Shown piece after piece: positions 7,352 to 14,340 of a stretch of 41,633 nucleotides of DNA. The DNA is from a virus. The position numbers and the translations under genes were made by a program. The notes beneath the pieces were generated by a model. It was given only the letters and a program-made list of their open reading frames with translations, did not search any database and was not told the DNA's origin. The DNA is taken from positions 1 through 41,633 of IMG/VR virus record IMGVR_UViG_3300048591_000794. One strand, written 5' to 3'. Position 1 is the stretch's first letter, and each line of letters starts with the position of its first letter.

Positions 7352-7575
7352 CCTCCCCGCCCGTCGTGGGCGTTTGCCCTGGTGTGTTTGCGTACCGCCC
7401 GGCCGATGTAGTCGCTGACTGCCGCCCTGATCATGTCGCTCCTGCTGACCCCCGCGGCGGCGGCGGCGGTGTCGAGGATGTCGGCCTCGTCGGCGTCCAT
7501 CCGGACGCTGATCATGGTGGCCCGGGGTCGGTCGACCGCGCGGCTCCGCGGCTCGAATCTGGCTGTCGTGGTCAC
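7348..7575 (-). CDS. ribbon-helix-helix DNA-binding protein
   Basis: This 75-aa putative repressor or partition-like regulator has MISVRMDADEADILDTAAAA (beta strand plus helix 1) followed by GVSRSDMIRAAVSDYIGRAV, the classic MetJ/Arc/CopG ribbon-helix-helix pattern with G-S/T-R-S in the turn. The start is GTG at 7575 with AGGAG 6 bases upstream. A copy of the 13-bp motif lies inside its own 5' coding region (7531-7543), where autoregulation would be easy. As the clearest DNA-binding regulator in the genome, it is the first candidate to bind the 13-bp motif or the 6819 palindrome. Confidence 0.8.
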   Translation of the reverse strand: MTTTARFEPRSRAVDRPRATMISVRMDADEADILDTAAAAAGVSRSDMIRAAVSDYIGRAVRKHTRANAHDGRGG

Positions 7576-7583
7576 TGGCGCTC

Positions 7584-7724
7584 CTATCGGAATAGCCTGC
7601 GGATGGCCCGGCCCGCGGCCTTGCCCGAGGCCCGGCGTGCGGTGCGTCGGCCGACGCGGTTGCGGCGGACGGCGTTGATGTCCCCGAGGATCCTGGCGAT
7701 GGTGTAGAGGGCCCGCCTCATCAT
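7584..7724 (-). CDS. very basic 46-aa protein
   Basis: A 46-aa Arg-rich protein starting MMRRALYTIARILGDINAV and ending in an Arg/Lys/Ala-rich tail. Function not recognised; nucleic-acid binding is suggested by charge alone. It is supported by an ATGA overlap with the preceding gene and an 8-bp gap to the ribbon-helix-helix gene. Confidence 0.55.
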   Translation of the reverse strand: MMRRALYTIARILGDINAVRRNRVGRRTARRASGKAAGRAIRRLFR

Positions 7725-8155
7725 CGGCCCCGGCACGGCAGTCCGCCCTTGGTGTGGTGTGGTGTCGGCGCCCCGTGGGCGTCGGTGCTGACGATGCGCC
7801 TGCAGGACCCGCACCGGCACAGGCCGGTGCGGAGCATGCGCTCTCTCGTCGCCAGGCCCTCATCGGTCAGGTACCATCGGTCGAGGAGCGTGGCGGGGAT
7901 CCTCGCCATCTTCCGGTCCATGTCGTCGGTGAGTTCCTTGGCGGCTGTCCCGAACTTCTCGAGGTCAGTCAGGGCCATGTAGATGTTGTAGATGTCCGGG
8001 GCGCCGTCCATGATCTCATGGATGCCCTGGATGTCGGTCGGCCCGTGCTCGGCAAGATGGTGCACCAGGATGCGGTGTGCGGGGCTCTGGAGGATGGCGT
8101 TGGCCTTGGCGAGGGTTTGGTCGATGTCGTGGGCGAGCTGATCGGTCGGTGTCAT
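7721..8155 (-). CDS. winged-helix-like protein with C-terminal Cys cluster
   Basis: The 144-aa protein has a first half (AHRILVHHLAEHGPTDIQGIHEIM, then IYMALTDLEKFGTA, then RWYLTDEGL) that reads like a winged-helix DNA-binding domain of the MarR/ArsR general type. The C-terminus has CRCGSCRRIV (about residues 113-122), a small metal-binding knuckle. A regulatory role is inferred. It is one of two genes preceded by the duplicated 89-bp leader (the other is 8242-9018), so the two are probably co-regulated. ATG at 8155 with AAAGGAA upstream. Confidence 0.65.
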   Translation of the reverse strand: MTPTDQLAHDIDQTLAKANAILQSPAHRILVHHLAEHGPTDIQGIHEIMDGAPDIYNIYMALTDLEKFGTAAKELTDDMDRKMARIPATLLDRWYLTDEGLATRERMLRTGLCRCGSCRRIVSTDAHGAPTPHHTKGGLPCRGR

Positions 8156-8241
8156 GTTCGGTTCCTTTGTGCTCCGGCCGGCCTATCCCGGCCCGGGCCC
8201 TCGGGTCGACCGCGCGGGCTCGGCCCTCGGGCGCGGGTCGG
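8153..8241. repeat. 89-bp duplicated leader, copy 1
   Basis: Matches 9016-9104 at 88 of 89 positions. It spans the whole intergenic region from the stop of the 258-aa gene to the ATG of the 144-aa gene. It contains a 13-bp motif copy (8205-8217), the self-complementary tracts GGCCGGCC and GGCCCGGGCC, and the ribosome-binding leader GAGCACAAAGGAACCGAACATG shortened (coding strand, ending at the ATG). Confidence 0.92.
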
Positions 8242-9018
8242 TTACCGCCGGCGGTGGATCGAGCAGGTCCCGTCGCAGTAGGTGGTCTGGCCCATCTGGT
8301 CGTGGGGGCCGGCGGGGTGGCCGTCGCACTGGCTGGCGAGCCATGCCCGCGCCGCTTCTCGACCGTCGCGGGCGGCGTCGCCTCCGGCGGCGGCTTCGAC
8401 GATCCTTTCGAGCAGGCCGCCGCTGTCGGGCCCGTTGTAGATCTGGTCGTGCGTCATCCCTCGCCCGAGGAGGTAGTCGGCGGCGGCGTTCACGACGGCC
8501 CTGGCGGCTGGCGTTTGGGCCGCGGGGAGCACGGTCTTGGGCGCGCACACCCCGCCGGTCGCCCCCTCCTCGTACTCCTCGCGCTCCGCCATGGGCATGG
8601 CAATCCACGCCGACCAGTCGCCGGTGAATCCCTGATCGCGGCGAGCGTACTCGTAGGCGGCTCGGTCGTCGCTTCCGCCGCGGGTGATGGTCTCGGCCGC
8701 GTCGAGCAGCGCGTCTCGCATGCGCGGACACTCGGCGATGTCGGCGGAGCAGGCCGCATTCTCAACCGTGTGGGCCGAGTTGGGCATGCCGCAGTGTGGG
8801 CAGTCCTCCTGGTGCTCGTCGGCGGCGGCGGATGCGGCCAACTGCCTCGCGTTCCGCTGCTCCTCCAGCTCGGCGTCGGGGTCGAACGCCAGTCGCACAC
8901 GCCGCGCGGCGCACTCCTCGCAGTACACGCCGGTCCCCCGCTCGTGCGTGCAGTGGGTCTCGTGCTCGCAGCTGGCCGAGTCGCACTGGGTTGTCATGTC
9001 ATGCTTCACGGTTTTCAT
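8242..9018 (-). CDS. hypothetical 258-aa zinc-finger protein
   Basis: Not assigned to a family. The N-terminal third holds a dense set of Cys/His residues (CDSASCEHETHCTHERG, then YCEECAARR, then CPHCGMPNSAH), consistent with two or more zinc sites. Another CDGTCSIH cluster is at the C-terminus. The middle is helical and Ala/Glu-rich. The gene is flanked on both sides by the 89-bp duplicated leader, whose copy 2 supplies its ribosome binding site (AAAGGAA). Confidence 0.65.
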   Translation of the reverse strand: MKTVKHDMTTQCDSASCEHETHCTHERGTGVYCEECAARRVRLAFDPDAELEEQRNARQLAASAAADEHQEDCPHCGMPNSAHTVENAACSADIAECPRMRDALLDAAETITRGGSDDRAAYEYARRDQGFTGDWSAWIAMPMAEREEYEEGATGGVCAPKTVLPAAQTPAARAVVNAAADYLLGRGMTHDQIYNGPDSGGLLERIVEAAAGGDAARDGREAARAWLASQCDGHPAGPHDQMGQTTYCDGTCSIHRRR

Positions 9019-9104
9019 GTTCGGTTCCTTTGTGCTCCGGCCGGCCTATCCCGGCCCGGGCCCTCGGGTCGACCGCGCGGGGTCGGCCCTCGGGCGCGGG
9101 TCGG
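9016..9104. repeat. 89-bp duplicated leader, copy 2
   Basis: Same element as 8153-8241 with a single C/G difference. It runs from the ATG of the 258-aa gene to one base before the stop of the 107-aa gene. It includes the 13-bp motif at 9068-9080 and AAAGGAA before the start. Confidence 0.92.
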
Positions 9105-9105
9105 C

Positions 9106-9429
9106 TTAGCTGGCGGCGGCGACGATCGTCCATCGCTGGGTCGTGGCGGGGGTGGCGTCGAGGTCAAGGGTGTTGGTGGCGGCGAGGCGTCGGAAGAGCC
9201 GGCCGTCCAGCTCGGCAAGGTCGAGGCGGGCGGCCTTGACGGCCTCGTAGACCTCGCGGGCTTGGATCTGGCTGCTCTCTGCACCGCGCATCAGGACCTC
9301 GGTCCTGGCGTCGATCTGCTCGTCGATCTCGCGGACATGGCGGGCGGCGTCCTCGAGGACCTCGGCCTTGCGGGCCTCGAGGGCGGCGATCTTCTGGGCG
9401 GCGTCGGTGATCTCGCGGGTGGTGGTCAT
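9106..9429 (-). CDS. hypothetical 107-aa coiled-coil protein
   Basis: Not recognised. MTTTREITDAAQKIAALEARK followed by DAARHVREIDEQIDARTEVL gives a strong heptad-like helical region; the C-terminus is more beta-like. The start at 9429 is chosen because GAGCACAAAGGAACC sits just upstream; a longer opening to 9480 would begin inside the promoter's transcribed leader. It is the first gene after the promoter at 9490-9518. Confidence 0.6.
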   Translation of the reverse strand: MTTTREITDAAQKIAALEARKAEVLEDAARHVREIDEQIDARTEVLMRGAESSQIQAREVYEAVKAARLDLAELDGRLFRRLAATNTLDLDATPATTQRWTIVAAAS

Positions 9430-9489
9430 CGTCTGGGTTCCTTTGTGCTCGGTGGTCCGGTTGGTCGCGGTGTTCCTCATCTGTCATAC

Positions 9490-9518
9490 AGTATCGTCCT
9501 ACGGGGCGGGTTTGTCGA
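9490..9518 (-). promoter_or_regulatory. sigma70-like promoter for the leftward small-gene cluster
   Basis: On the minus strand TCGACA (9518-9513) and GATACT (9495-9490) are separated by exactly 17 bp. Both boxes are close to consensus, in a 93-bp intergenic region. The expected start is near 9483, giving a leader of about 50 bases that includes GAGCACAAAGGAACC before the 107-aa gene. Confidence 0.6.
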
Positions 9519-9535
9519 GCCCTTCGGCGCGGAAT

Positions 9536-9560
9536 CCCGAAAGAACCCAAGATTTTCGGG
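9536..9560 (-). terminator. weak hairpin after the ParB-methyltransferase gene
   Basis: CCCGAAA (9536-9542) pairs with TTTCGGG (9554-9560) across an 11-base loop, just downstream of the stop at 9574. There is no T-tract after it, so intrinsic termination is uncertain. Confidence 0.35.
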
Positions 9561-9573
9561 GGCGGGTCGGCGC

Positions 9574-10863
9574 CTACTCGAGGCGGACCCCGGGCTGGCG
9601 CTCGCCGTCGGCGTTGCACCGCTCGGCCTCGACCGCCGTCAGGGCCTGGTAGCGGCGGACGATCACGTCGCAGTAGCCCGGGTCGATCTCGAACCCCCAG
9701 CACCGGCGGCTCATCTGGTCGGCGGCGATCAGGGTGCTCCCGCTGCCCAGGAAGGGGTCGAGAACGATGTCGCCCGGTCTGGTGCTCCTGGCCATGAGCT
9801 CGGCGAGCATGCCGACGGGCTTCATCGTGGGGTGGTCCCGCGAGGCCTGGGGCCTGTCGAAGAGCAGGACGCTGTCGGTGGTCGGCGGCGGCGCGAGGTG
9901 GGTCTGGCCCCGTTCCTCGGGCGTCCAGCCGTAGAACACGGTCTCGTGCTGGTAGTGGTAGTCGGTGCGCCCGAGCACCAGGGCTTGTTTCTTCCAGACG
10001 AGGGTTTGCTGCCAGACGCCCTGGTCGCGCAGGGCCCGGGCGAAGGTGAGCATGGTGGTGCCGCTGGGCGCGAAGACGTACCAGACCGCCCCGGGGCGGG
10101 TGTAGGTCTTGGCCAGGTCGAACGCCGTGCGGAGGAGGGTGTCGAGGCCCTCGGGGCTGTCCCCAGCGATCGTCAGGGCGTCCTCGGTGCCGCCCTTGTA
10201 GTTGATCCCGTACGGGGGGTCGGTGATCACGGCGGCCGGTCGCGCCTGGTCGGCGGGGTCGGCGTGCACCAGGCGTATCCATGGGTGGCAGTCGTCGGCG
10301 CACGACGCGCACAGCAGGCGGTGCCGCCCGAGCCTCCAGAAATCCCCCGCCCTGGTGGTTGGTTTCTTCGGGCGCTTCGGCGTTTCCCCCTCGGTGGTGT
10401 CCGCCGGCGCCGGCGGGGCGGGCGGGCCGCGGAGGGCCTCGGCCTCCGCCGCGGTGAACCCGAGGGCCTCGAGGCCGGTGCTCTCGGCGGCGAGCTGCTC
10501 GAGCTGGTGGGCGAGGACCTGGATGTCCCAGGAGCTCAGCTCGGCGGTGCGGTTGCTGGCGATGGCGTAGGCCGCGGCGTCGACGTTGGCCTCGTCGACG
10601 ATGACGGCGGCGATGTACCTCCACCCCAGGTTCCGCGCGGCGTCGAGGCGGGCGTTCCCGGCCCTGACCACCATGCCGGCCTTCTGCACGATGATCGGCA
10701 CCCGCTGGCCGTACCGCTTCAGGGTGGCCTCGACGGCCTCGAGGCTCCGCTCGTCGTGGCTCCTGGCGTTCTCGGGGTCCTCGTTCAGGAGGTCGGTTTC
10801 GACGGCGAACTGCCGCAGGGGCGCGGCGATGTGGCTCAGGTCTTTCGTGGGTGTGGTGGGCAT
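9574..10863 (-). CDS. ParB-N domain fused to DNA methyltransferase (DPPY)
   Basis: The 429-aa protein has an N-terminal ParB/Srx-like domain (residues ~10-110, with the signature AGNARLDAA at 68-76 and IASNRTAELSSW). After a Pro-rich linker comes a beta-class amino-methyltransferase. Catalytic motif IV is TDPPYG (214-219), the SAM-binding motif LDPFLGSGST lies near 368-377, and GFEIDPGY near 390-397 supplies the acidic residue contacting SAM. DPPY points to N6-adenine methylation. Such fusions are common in phages, where they may protect DNA from host restriction. All key residues look intact. A paralogue with lost motifs lies 3 bp upstream. Confidence 0.92.
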   Translation of the reverse strand: MPTTPTKDLSHIAAPLRQFAVETDLLNEDPENARSHDERSLEAVEATLKRYGQRVPIIVQKAGMVVRAGNARLDAARNLGWRYIAAVIVDEANVDAAAYAIASNRTAELSSWDIQVLAHQLEQLAAESTGLEALGFTAAEAEALRGPPAPPAPADTTEGETPKRPKKPTTRAGDFWRLGRHRLLCASCADDCHPWIRLVHADPADQARPAAVITDPPYGINYKGGTEDALTIAGDSPEGLDTLLRTAFDLAKTYTRPGAVWYVFAPSGTTMLTFARALRDQGVWQQTLVWKKQALVLGRTDYHYQHETVFYGWTPEERGQTHLAPPPTTDSVLLFDRPQASRDHPTMKPVGMLAELMARSTRPGDIVLDPFLGSGSTLIAADQMSRRCWGFEIDPGYCDVIVRRYQALTAVEAERCNADGERQPGVRLE

Positions 10864-10866
10864 GGC

Positions 10867-12114
10867 TCAGCCGGGGTGGATGGCGGTGGTCTGGCCGGCG
10901 GTGGTGGCCTGCGCTGTGGACCTGGTGAGGGCCTGCCATCTGGCGACGATGGCCTCGGCCTCGCCGGGGCTCGGGGTGATGCCCAGGGCCCTGGCCCCGA
11001 GCTGTTCCGCGGCGATGAAGACCCCGCCGGCCCCCGCGAATGGGTCGAGGACCAAGTCCCCGCGCGCGGCGCTGTTGCGGATGGCCTTGGCGTAAAACTC
11101 GACGGGCGTGGCCCCGTCGGGCTCGCCGATCCGTGGGGAGAGCTCCCAGGTGCTCGTCTGCTTTCGGTCCGGAGGCTCCCGGCGGTCGGCGCCGGGCTTC
11201 CAGCCGTAGAGGATCGGCCGGTGGCGGTAGTGGTGGTCCTCGTGGCCTAGGTCGAGCTTCTGGCTGATCAGGGCGAGGGTCTGCCGCCAGATGTCGCCGA
11301 GCTCGCTGGCGGTGTCGATGAAGGCCGGGCCTGGTGGCGCGGTGAGGTACCAGCAGGCGCCCGCGGCGGAGTGCTCCGCGGCCAGGGCGATCGCCAGGGC
11401 GAGCACGGTGGCGGCCGGCTCGGTGTCGCCGTCGGCGTTGACCTGCAGCCGGTTCTGTTGGGGCGGGTCGCTGACCAGGAGCCTGGCCAGGTCCTCGCCC
11501 ATAAGGGCCTGGTAGGTGCCGCGGTGCGATGGGCTCCCGATCACGAGCCGGTGGTCGCCCATGGTGACGACGGAGCCGGTGCGGAGGGTGGGTTTCTCGG
11601 GCTGGGGCTGCGGGCCGGGGGTCTCTCTCTCCTCCCGGGCGGCTGTCGACCGCGCGGCCTTCGGGCGTGGGGCCGCCGGCCGGGATGCGGCGATGATCTG
11701 GTCCATCTCCGCGGCGGTGTACCCGGGGACTGAGGCCTGCCCGGCGTCGCGGAGGGTGGTCATGGTGGCGCCGAGCCTGGACTCGTCCCACCCGCTCAGC
11801 TCGGCGACGCGGTTGTCGGCGATGGCGAACCCGCGGGCGGTCTGCTCGTCGTCGTCGAGGACGGCGGCGGCGACGTGGGTCCACCCCAGGCGTCTGGCGG
11901 CCTCGAGCCTGGCGTTGCCGGCGGAGACGGTCATCGTGTCCCGCCTCACGACGAGGGTCTCCCGCTGGCCGAACCGCTTGAGGCTGGCCATGGCCTGCTC
12001 GATGCTGTGCTCGTCGTGGCGCCTGGCGTTGTTCGGGTCGGGCTTGATCGTGCCGATCTCGACCGCGAGGGCGCGGAGGGGTTCGGCGATGTGGCTGAGG
12101 TCGGGGGCGGTCAT
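10867..12114 (-). CDS. degenerate paralogue of the ParB-methyltransferase (probable pseudoenzyme)
   Basis: The 415-aa protein parallels the 9574-10863 product along its length: DLSHIAEPLRALAVEIGTI, AGNARLEAARRLGW, an Ala/Pro linker, then a methyltransferase fold. The ParB-like part is well kept, but catalytic motif IV reads SDPPQQ (215-220) instead of DPPY. The SAM-contacting acidic position in the GFEIDP equivalent reads GITPSP (378-383), replacing Glu by Thr; LDPFAGAGG (from 356) survives. The frame is fully open and tightly spaced, so the gene is maintained. It may have become a DNA-binding or regulatory partner of the active copy. A 13-bp motif copy lies in the linker at 11645. Confidence 0.85.
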   Translation of the reverse strand: MTAPDLSHIAEPLRALAVEIGTIKPDPNNARRHDEHSIEQAMASLKRFGQRETLVVRRDTMTVSAGNARLEAARRLGWTHVAAAVLDDDEQTARGFAIADNRVAELSGWDESRLGATMTTLRDAGQASVPGYTAAEMDQIIAASRPAAPRPKAARSTAAREERETPGPQPQPEKPTLRTGSVVTMGDHRLVIGSPSHRGTYQALMGEDLARLLVSDPPQQNRLQVNADGDTEPAATVLALAIALAAEHSAAGACWYLTAPPGPAFIDTASELGDIWRQTLALISQKLDLGHEDHHYRHRPILYGWKPGADRREPPDRKQTSTWELSPRIGEPDGATPVEFYAKAIRNSAARGDLVLDPFAGAGGVFIAAEQLGARALGITPSPGEAEAIVARWQALTRSTAQATTAGQTTAIHPG

Positions 12115-12130
12115 GTGGTCTCCGGCCTGC

Positions 12131-12403
12131 TCAGATGCCTCTCACCCGCTCGAGGATCTCCTGGAAGTCGTCGTCGCTGCCGTCGTCGGCGACGGCGACG
12201 ATCCATGCCGCGTGCCGCAGGGCCTCGAGGCGGCCCATCTGGGTCTGGGGGGCCAGGACGGTGATGTCGTCGCCGTTGCGCCCGACCAGCTGCTCGTTGG
12301 CGAGCCCGAAGTCCGCCGGCACCGAGTGCTCCCGTGGCGTCGGTGGCGGGGTGGCGTCGACCGCGCGGGGCGGCGCTTCGGGCTTGGGTTTCCTCTGGCT
12401 CAT
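12131..12403 (-). CDS. hypothetical 90-aa protein
   Basis: Not recognised. Pro/Lys-rich N-terminus (MSQRKPKPEAPPRAVDATPP), then a compact region GLANEQLVGRNGDDITVLAPQ and an acidic C-terminus DDGSDDDFQEILERVRGI. The start at 12403 has GGAGA upstream and overlaps the preceding gene's stop by ATGA. The 13-bp motif at 12356-12368 lies in the 5' coding region. Confidence 0.6.
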   Translation of the reverse strand: MSQRKPKPEAPPRAVDATPPPTPREHSVPADFGLANEQLVGRNGDDITVLAPQTQMGRLEALRHAAWIVAVADDGSDDDFQEILERVRGI

Positions 12404-12675
12404 GGCGGTCTCCGGAACAGGGGCGGCGTGCTCAGGCGGTGGTACAGGGCCGCCGCGTTGGGGTCGATCTGGTCGGGCCCGACCTCGAACTCGGCGCCGG
12501 TCTCGTGCCCGCTCACGCCCCGGCACCGGACGTTCCCGGTCGGCAGGACCCCGAGGACATCGGCCGGTCCGATGTGCGGGGTCCTGCCCACCGAAACCGG
12601 GATGACTGCGGCGACGCGCTCGCCGGGGCGTGCCTGGTGGTGGGTGGTCGGGGTGAGGTGCTTGTCGGGAGCCAT
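12400..12675 (-). CDS. hypothetical 91-aa protein
   Basis: Not recognised. A 91-aa, mostly beta- and loop-rich sequence (ERVAAVIPVSVGRTPHIGPADVLG). It is coupled to the next gene by ATGA. Upstream is the large inverted repeat at 12688-12773, so this gene may begin a transcript or depend on read-through. Confidence 0.55.
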   Translation of the reverse strand: MAPDKHLTPTTHHQARPGERVAAVIPVSVGRTPHIGPADVLGVLPTGNVRCRGVSGHETGAEFEVGPDQIDPNAAALYHRLSTPPLFRRPP

Positions 12676-12687
12676 TCGGTGGTTTCA

Positions 12688-12773
12688 GGGGGGGGGCCTG
12701 GAAACTCGCGGATTTGCGCGCACTGCCGACGTGGTGGTCAGCAGTCGATCACTCCGCAGTTTCAGACCCCCCC
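12688..12773. repeat. long inverted repeat with G/C homopolymer arms
   Basis: Left arm 12688-12711 (nine G then CCTGGAAACTCGCGG) and right arm 12754-12773 (CCGCAGTTTCAGA then seven C) are complementary apart from a few mismatches, around a loop of about 42 bases. It lies between the 91-aa gene and the 324-aa gene and overlaps the latter's last codons and stop. It could be a terminator or structured RNA, though no T-tract follows, or a protein-binding cruciform. The C-rich edge resembles the spacers of the iteron array at 22535. Confidence 0.7.
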
Positions 12774-13736
12774 TCCCCCCGCCGGCCCCGCGCCGCTGGC
12801 CCCGTCGGCCTGCGTGCCGTCCGTGGCCCCGCCGTCGTCGCTGGTGTCGGTCTGGGCCTGCCCGGCGGCCTCGGGGTCGCCAGCGGTGTCGGGCTCTCCT
12901 GCGGGCTCCTGGCCCTCCTGCCTGGCGAAGCGCAGGGATGTCCCGGCCGGGACGAACACGACCGTCTGGTCGGGGAACGCGGACTGGAGGATGTCCTTGG
13001 CGATCGCCCGGTGCGCGGCTGTCATCGGTTCCTCCTGCTCGACGAGGACCATGTCCCCGGGCCGCAGGTGGGTGATGGGCATGGGCATCAGGTCGGAGAT
13101 GTTCCCGAGGATCTCCGCGGCGAGCATGGTGGTGTCGGTGGCGTGGGCGTCCCTGATGTTCTGCAGGGTGTCCCCGTCGATGAGGCCCCTGCTCACGGCC
13201 TCGGCGTATGCCATGGCGGTGTCGCGGGCCTTGTGCTCGCCGATGCTCTCGCAGAGTCGGCATCGCCCGTTGCGGCGCACTTCGCTGGCCAGGACGAGGC
13301 TGTTGTGGTAGTTGACGCCGCAGCCGGGGCAGGTCGTGAACTCGGTCCGCAGGATCTCGGCTTCAACCGCGGGGTCTGCCTGGTATTCCTCCCGGCGCCT
13401 CGTCTTGCGTGCCTCGATCCGCGCTGCGGTGGCCCGTACCGCGGCCTCGGGGTCGCTGGTGGCGTCCAGGTCGCCCATGGTTCCCTCTCGGATGGCTTCG
13501 GCCTTGACGCCGATGCGGCCCGCCTCTGCCCGCGCCAGCTTGGACGCCGGGACGCCGAGCTCGTCGCAGAGGGTGCACTGGCCGGCCGTGCGCACGCTCT
13601 CGCCCTCTGCGCTGCCCTCGATGAACCGGGCCCCGCAGCCCGGGCATACGCGTGTCCCGGGGGCCCGCTTGGCGCCGGGGTGCCCGACGGGCGCGTGCGT
13701 GATGACGGGCCCGGCCTGTTCGTTCTGCTCGCTCAT
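12762..13736 (-). CDS. 324-aa protein with two duplicated zinc ribbons
   Basis: Not in a family I can name. Two homologous zinc-ribbon modules are visible: VCPGCGARFIEGS...GQCTLCDELG (about residues 30-60) and TCPGCGVNYHNSL...GRCRLCESIG (about 134-165). Each has CPxCG then CxxC, separated by an Arg/Glu-rich helix. The C-terminal ~60 residues are low-complexity Gly/Ala/Asp/Gln. Nucleic-acid binding is plausible. Its stop lies inside the inverted repeat at 12688-12773. Confidence 0.7.
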   Translation of the reverse strand: MSEQNEQAGPVITHAPVGHPGAKRAPGTRVCPGCGARFIEGSAEGESVRTAGQCTLCDELGVPASKLARAEAGRIGVKAEAIREGTMGDLDATSDPEAAVRATAARIEARKTRRREEYQADPAVEAEILRTEFTTCPGCGVNYHNSLVLASEVRRNGRCRLCESIGEHKARDTAMAYAEAVSRGLIDGDTLQNIRDAHATDTTMLAAEILGNISDLMPMPITHLRPGDMVLVEQEEPMTAAHRAIAKDILQSAFPDQTVVFVPAGTSLRFARQEGQEPAGEPDTAGDPEAAGQAQTDTSDDGGATDGTQADGASGAGPAGGGGV

Positions 13737-13766
13737 GGTGTGCCTCCGGTGTGGTCGTGCGCCTGG

Positions 13767-14006
13767 TCACCCGTTCGGGTGGTCGGGCGCTGGTGCGTTC
13801 CCGCCGTGCTCGGCGGGTGGTTCGGCGGGTTTCTCGGTGCGTGGCCGGCGCTGGGCCTTCGAGGCTTGGGCGAGGGCCTTGCGTTCGGCGCGTTCAACCT
13901 GGGCGCTGGCGCAGGCCTCGCACATGCCCTCGAAGATGCCGGCGTCGGCGCCGAGGGCGTGGTTGGCGTGGCACTCGCTGCAGGGCGTGGTGGTCTGGTC
14001 GCTCAT
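13767..14006 (-). CDS. 79-aa zinc-finger protein
   Basis: A small protein with CSECHANHALGADAGIFEGMCEAC near the N-terminus (a CxxC-CxxC zinc site) and a Lys/Ala/Pro-rich tail. The start at 14006 overlaps the stop of the HNH gene by ATGA. Function unknown; its place next to HNH and zinc-ribbon genes suggests nucleic-acid binding. Confidence 0.6.
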   Translation of the reverse strand: MSDQTTTPCSECHANHALGADAGIFEGMCEACASAQVERAERKALAQASKAQRRPRTEKPAEPPAEHGGNAPAPDHPNG

Positions 14007-14338
14007 GGGCGTGGGCTCCGGTTGGCCGTCCCGTTCTCGGCGGCCGTCTTGCGGCTGTGGCAGCTGTGGCAGAGGGACTGCAGGTTGCTGGTGTCGTTGG
14101 TGCCGCCCCGGCGGAGGGGGAGGATGTGGTCCACCTGGGTCGCCGGGGTGATGCGGCCCCGCTTGCGGCAGTGCCGGCAGAGGGGCTCCTCGCGGAGCTT
14201 CCAGGCCCGCAGCCGTTGCCAGGCGCGGTCGTAGCCCCGTTCGTTGCTGGTCGGTCGGTTCTTCGGGCGGTGCCGCCGCTCGAGCCATCCGAGCAGGCCC
14301 ATGCGTTCGGACTCGTGCGTGGGGGGCATGGATGGCAT
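14003..14338 (-). CDS. HNH endonuclease
   Basis: The 111-aa HNH nuclease has the zinc pair LCRHC (about residues 54-58), the catalytic strand VDHILPLRRGGTNDTSNLQSL with His as general base, and the second zinc pair CHSCHSRKT. The GYDRAWQRLRAWKL helix before it is typical of phage HNH proteins that assist terminase during packaging. Here it is far from terS/terL in linear order, so a packaging role is less certain; homing or recombination is an alternative. The start at 14338 lies just after the upstream stop (14341). An ATG three codons later is possible. Confidence 0.88.
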   Translation of the reverse strand: MPSMPPTHESERMGLLGWLERRHRPKNRPTSNERGYDRAWQRLRAWKLREEPLCRHCRKRGRITPATQVDHILPLRRGGTNDTSNLQSLCHSCHSRKTAAENGTANRSPRP

Positions 14339-14340
14339 GG

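Noticed and set aside
8077-11250. Very long open frame (over 1,000 codons) on the plus strand
   Set aside because: It lies antisense to well-supported methyltransferase and small genes and has Gly/Arg/Val-biased composition. Stop codons are simply rare in high-GC antisense frames. The same applies to the other long plus-strand frames, for example 1401-3305, 3427-5250 and 33111-34967.
9574-12114. A chromosome-partition (ParAB) system
   Set aside because: The ParB-like domains are fused to methyltransferases, there is no ParA gene and no parS-like site; such fusions are typical phage methylases.
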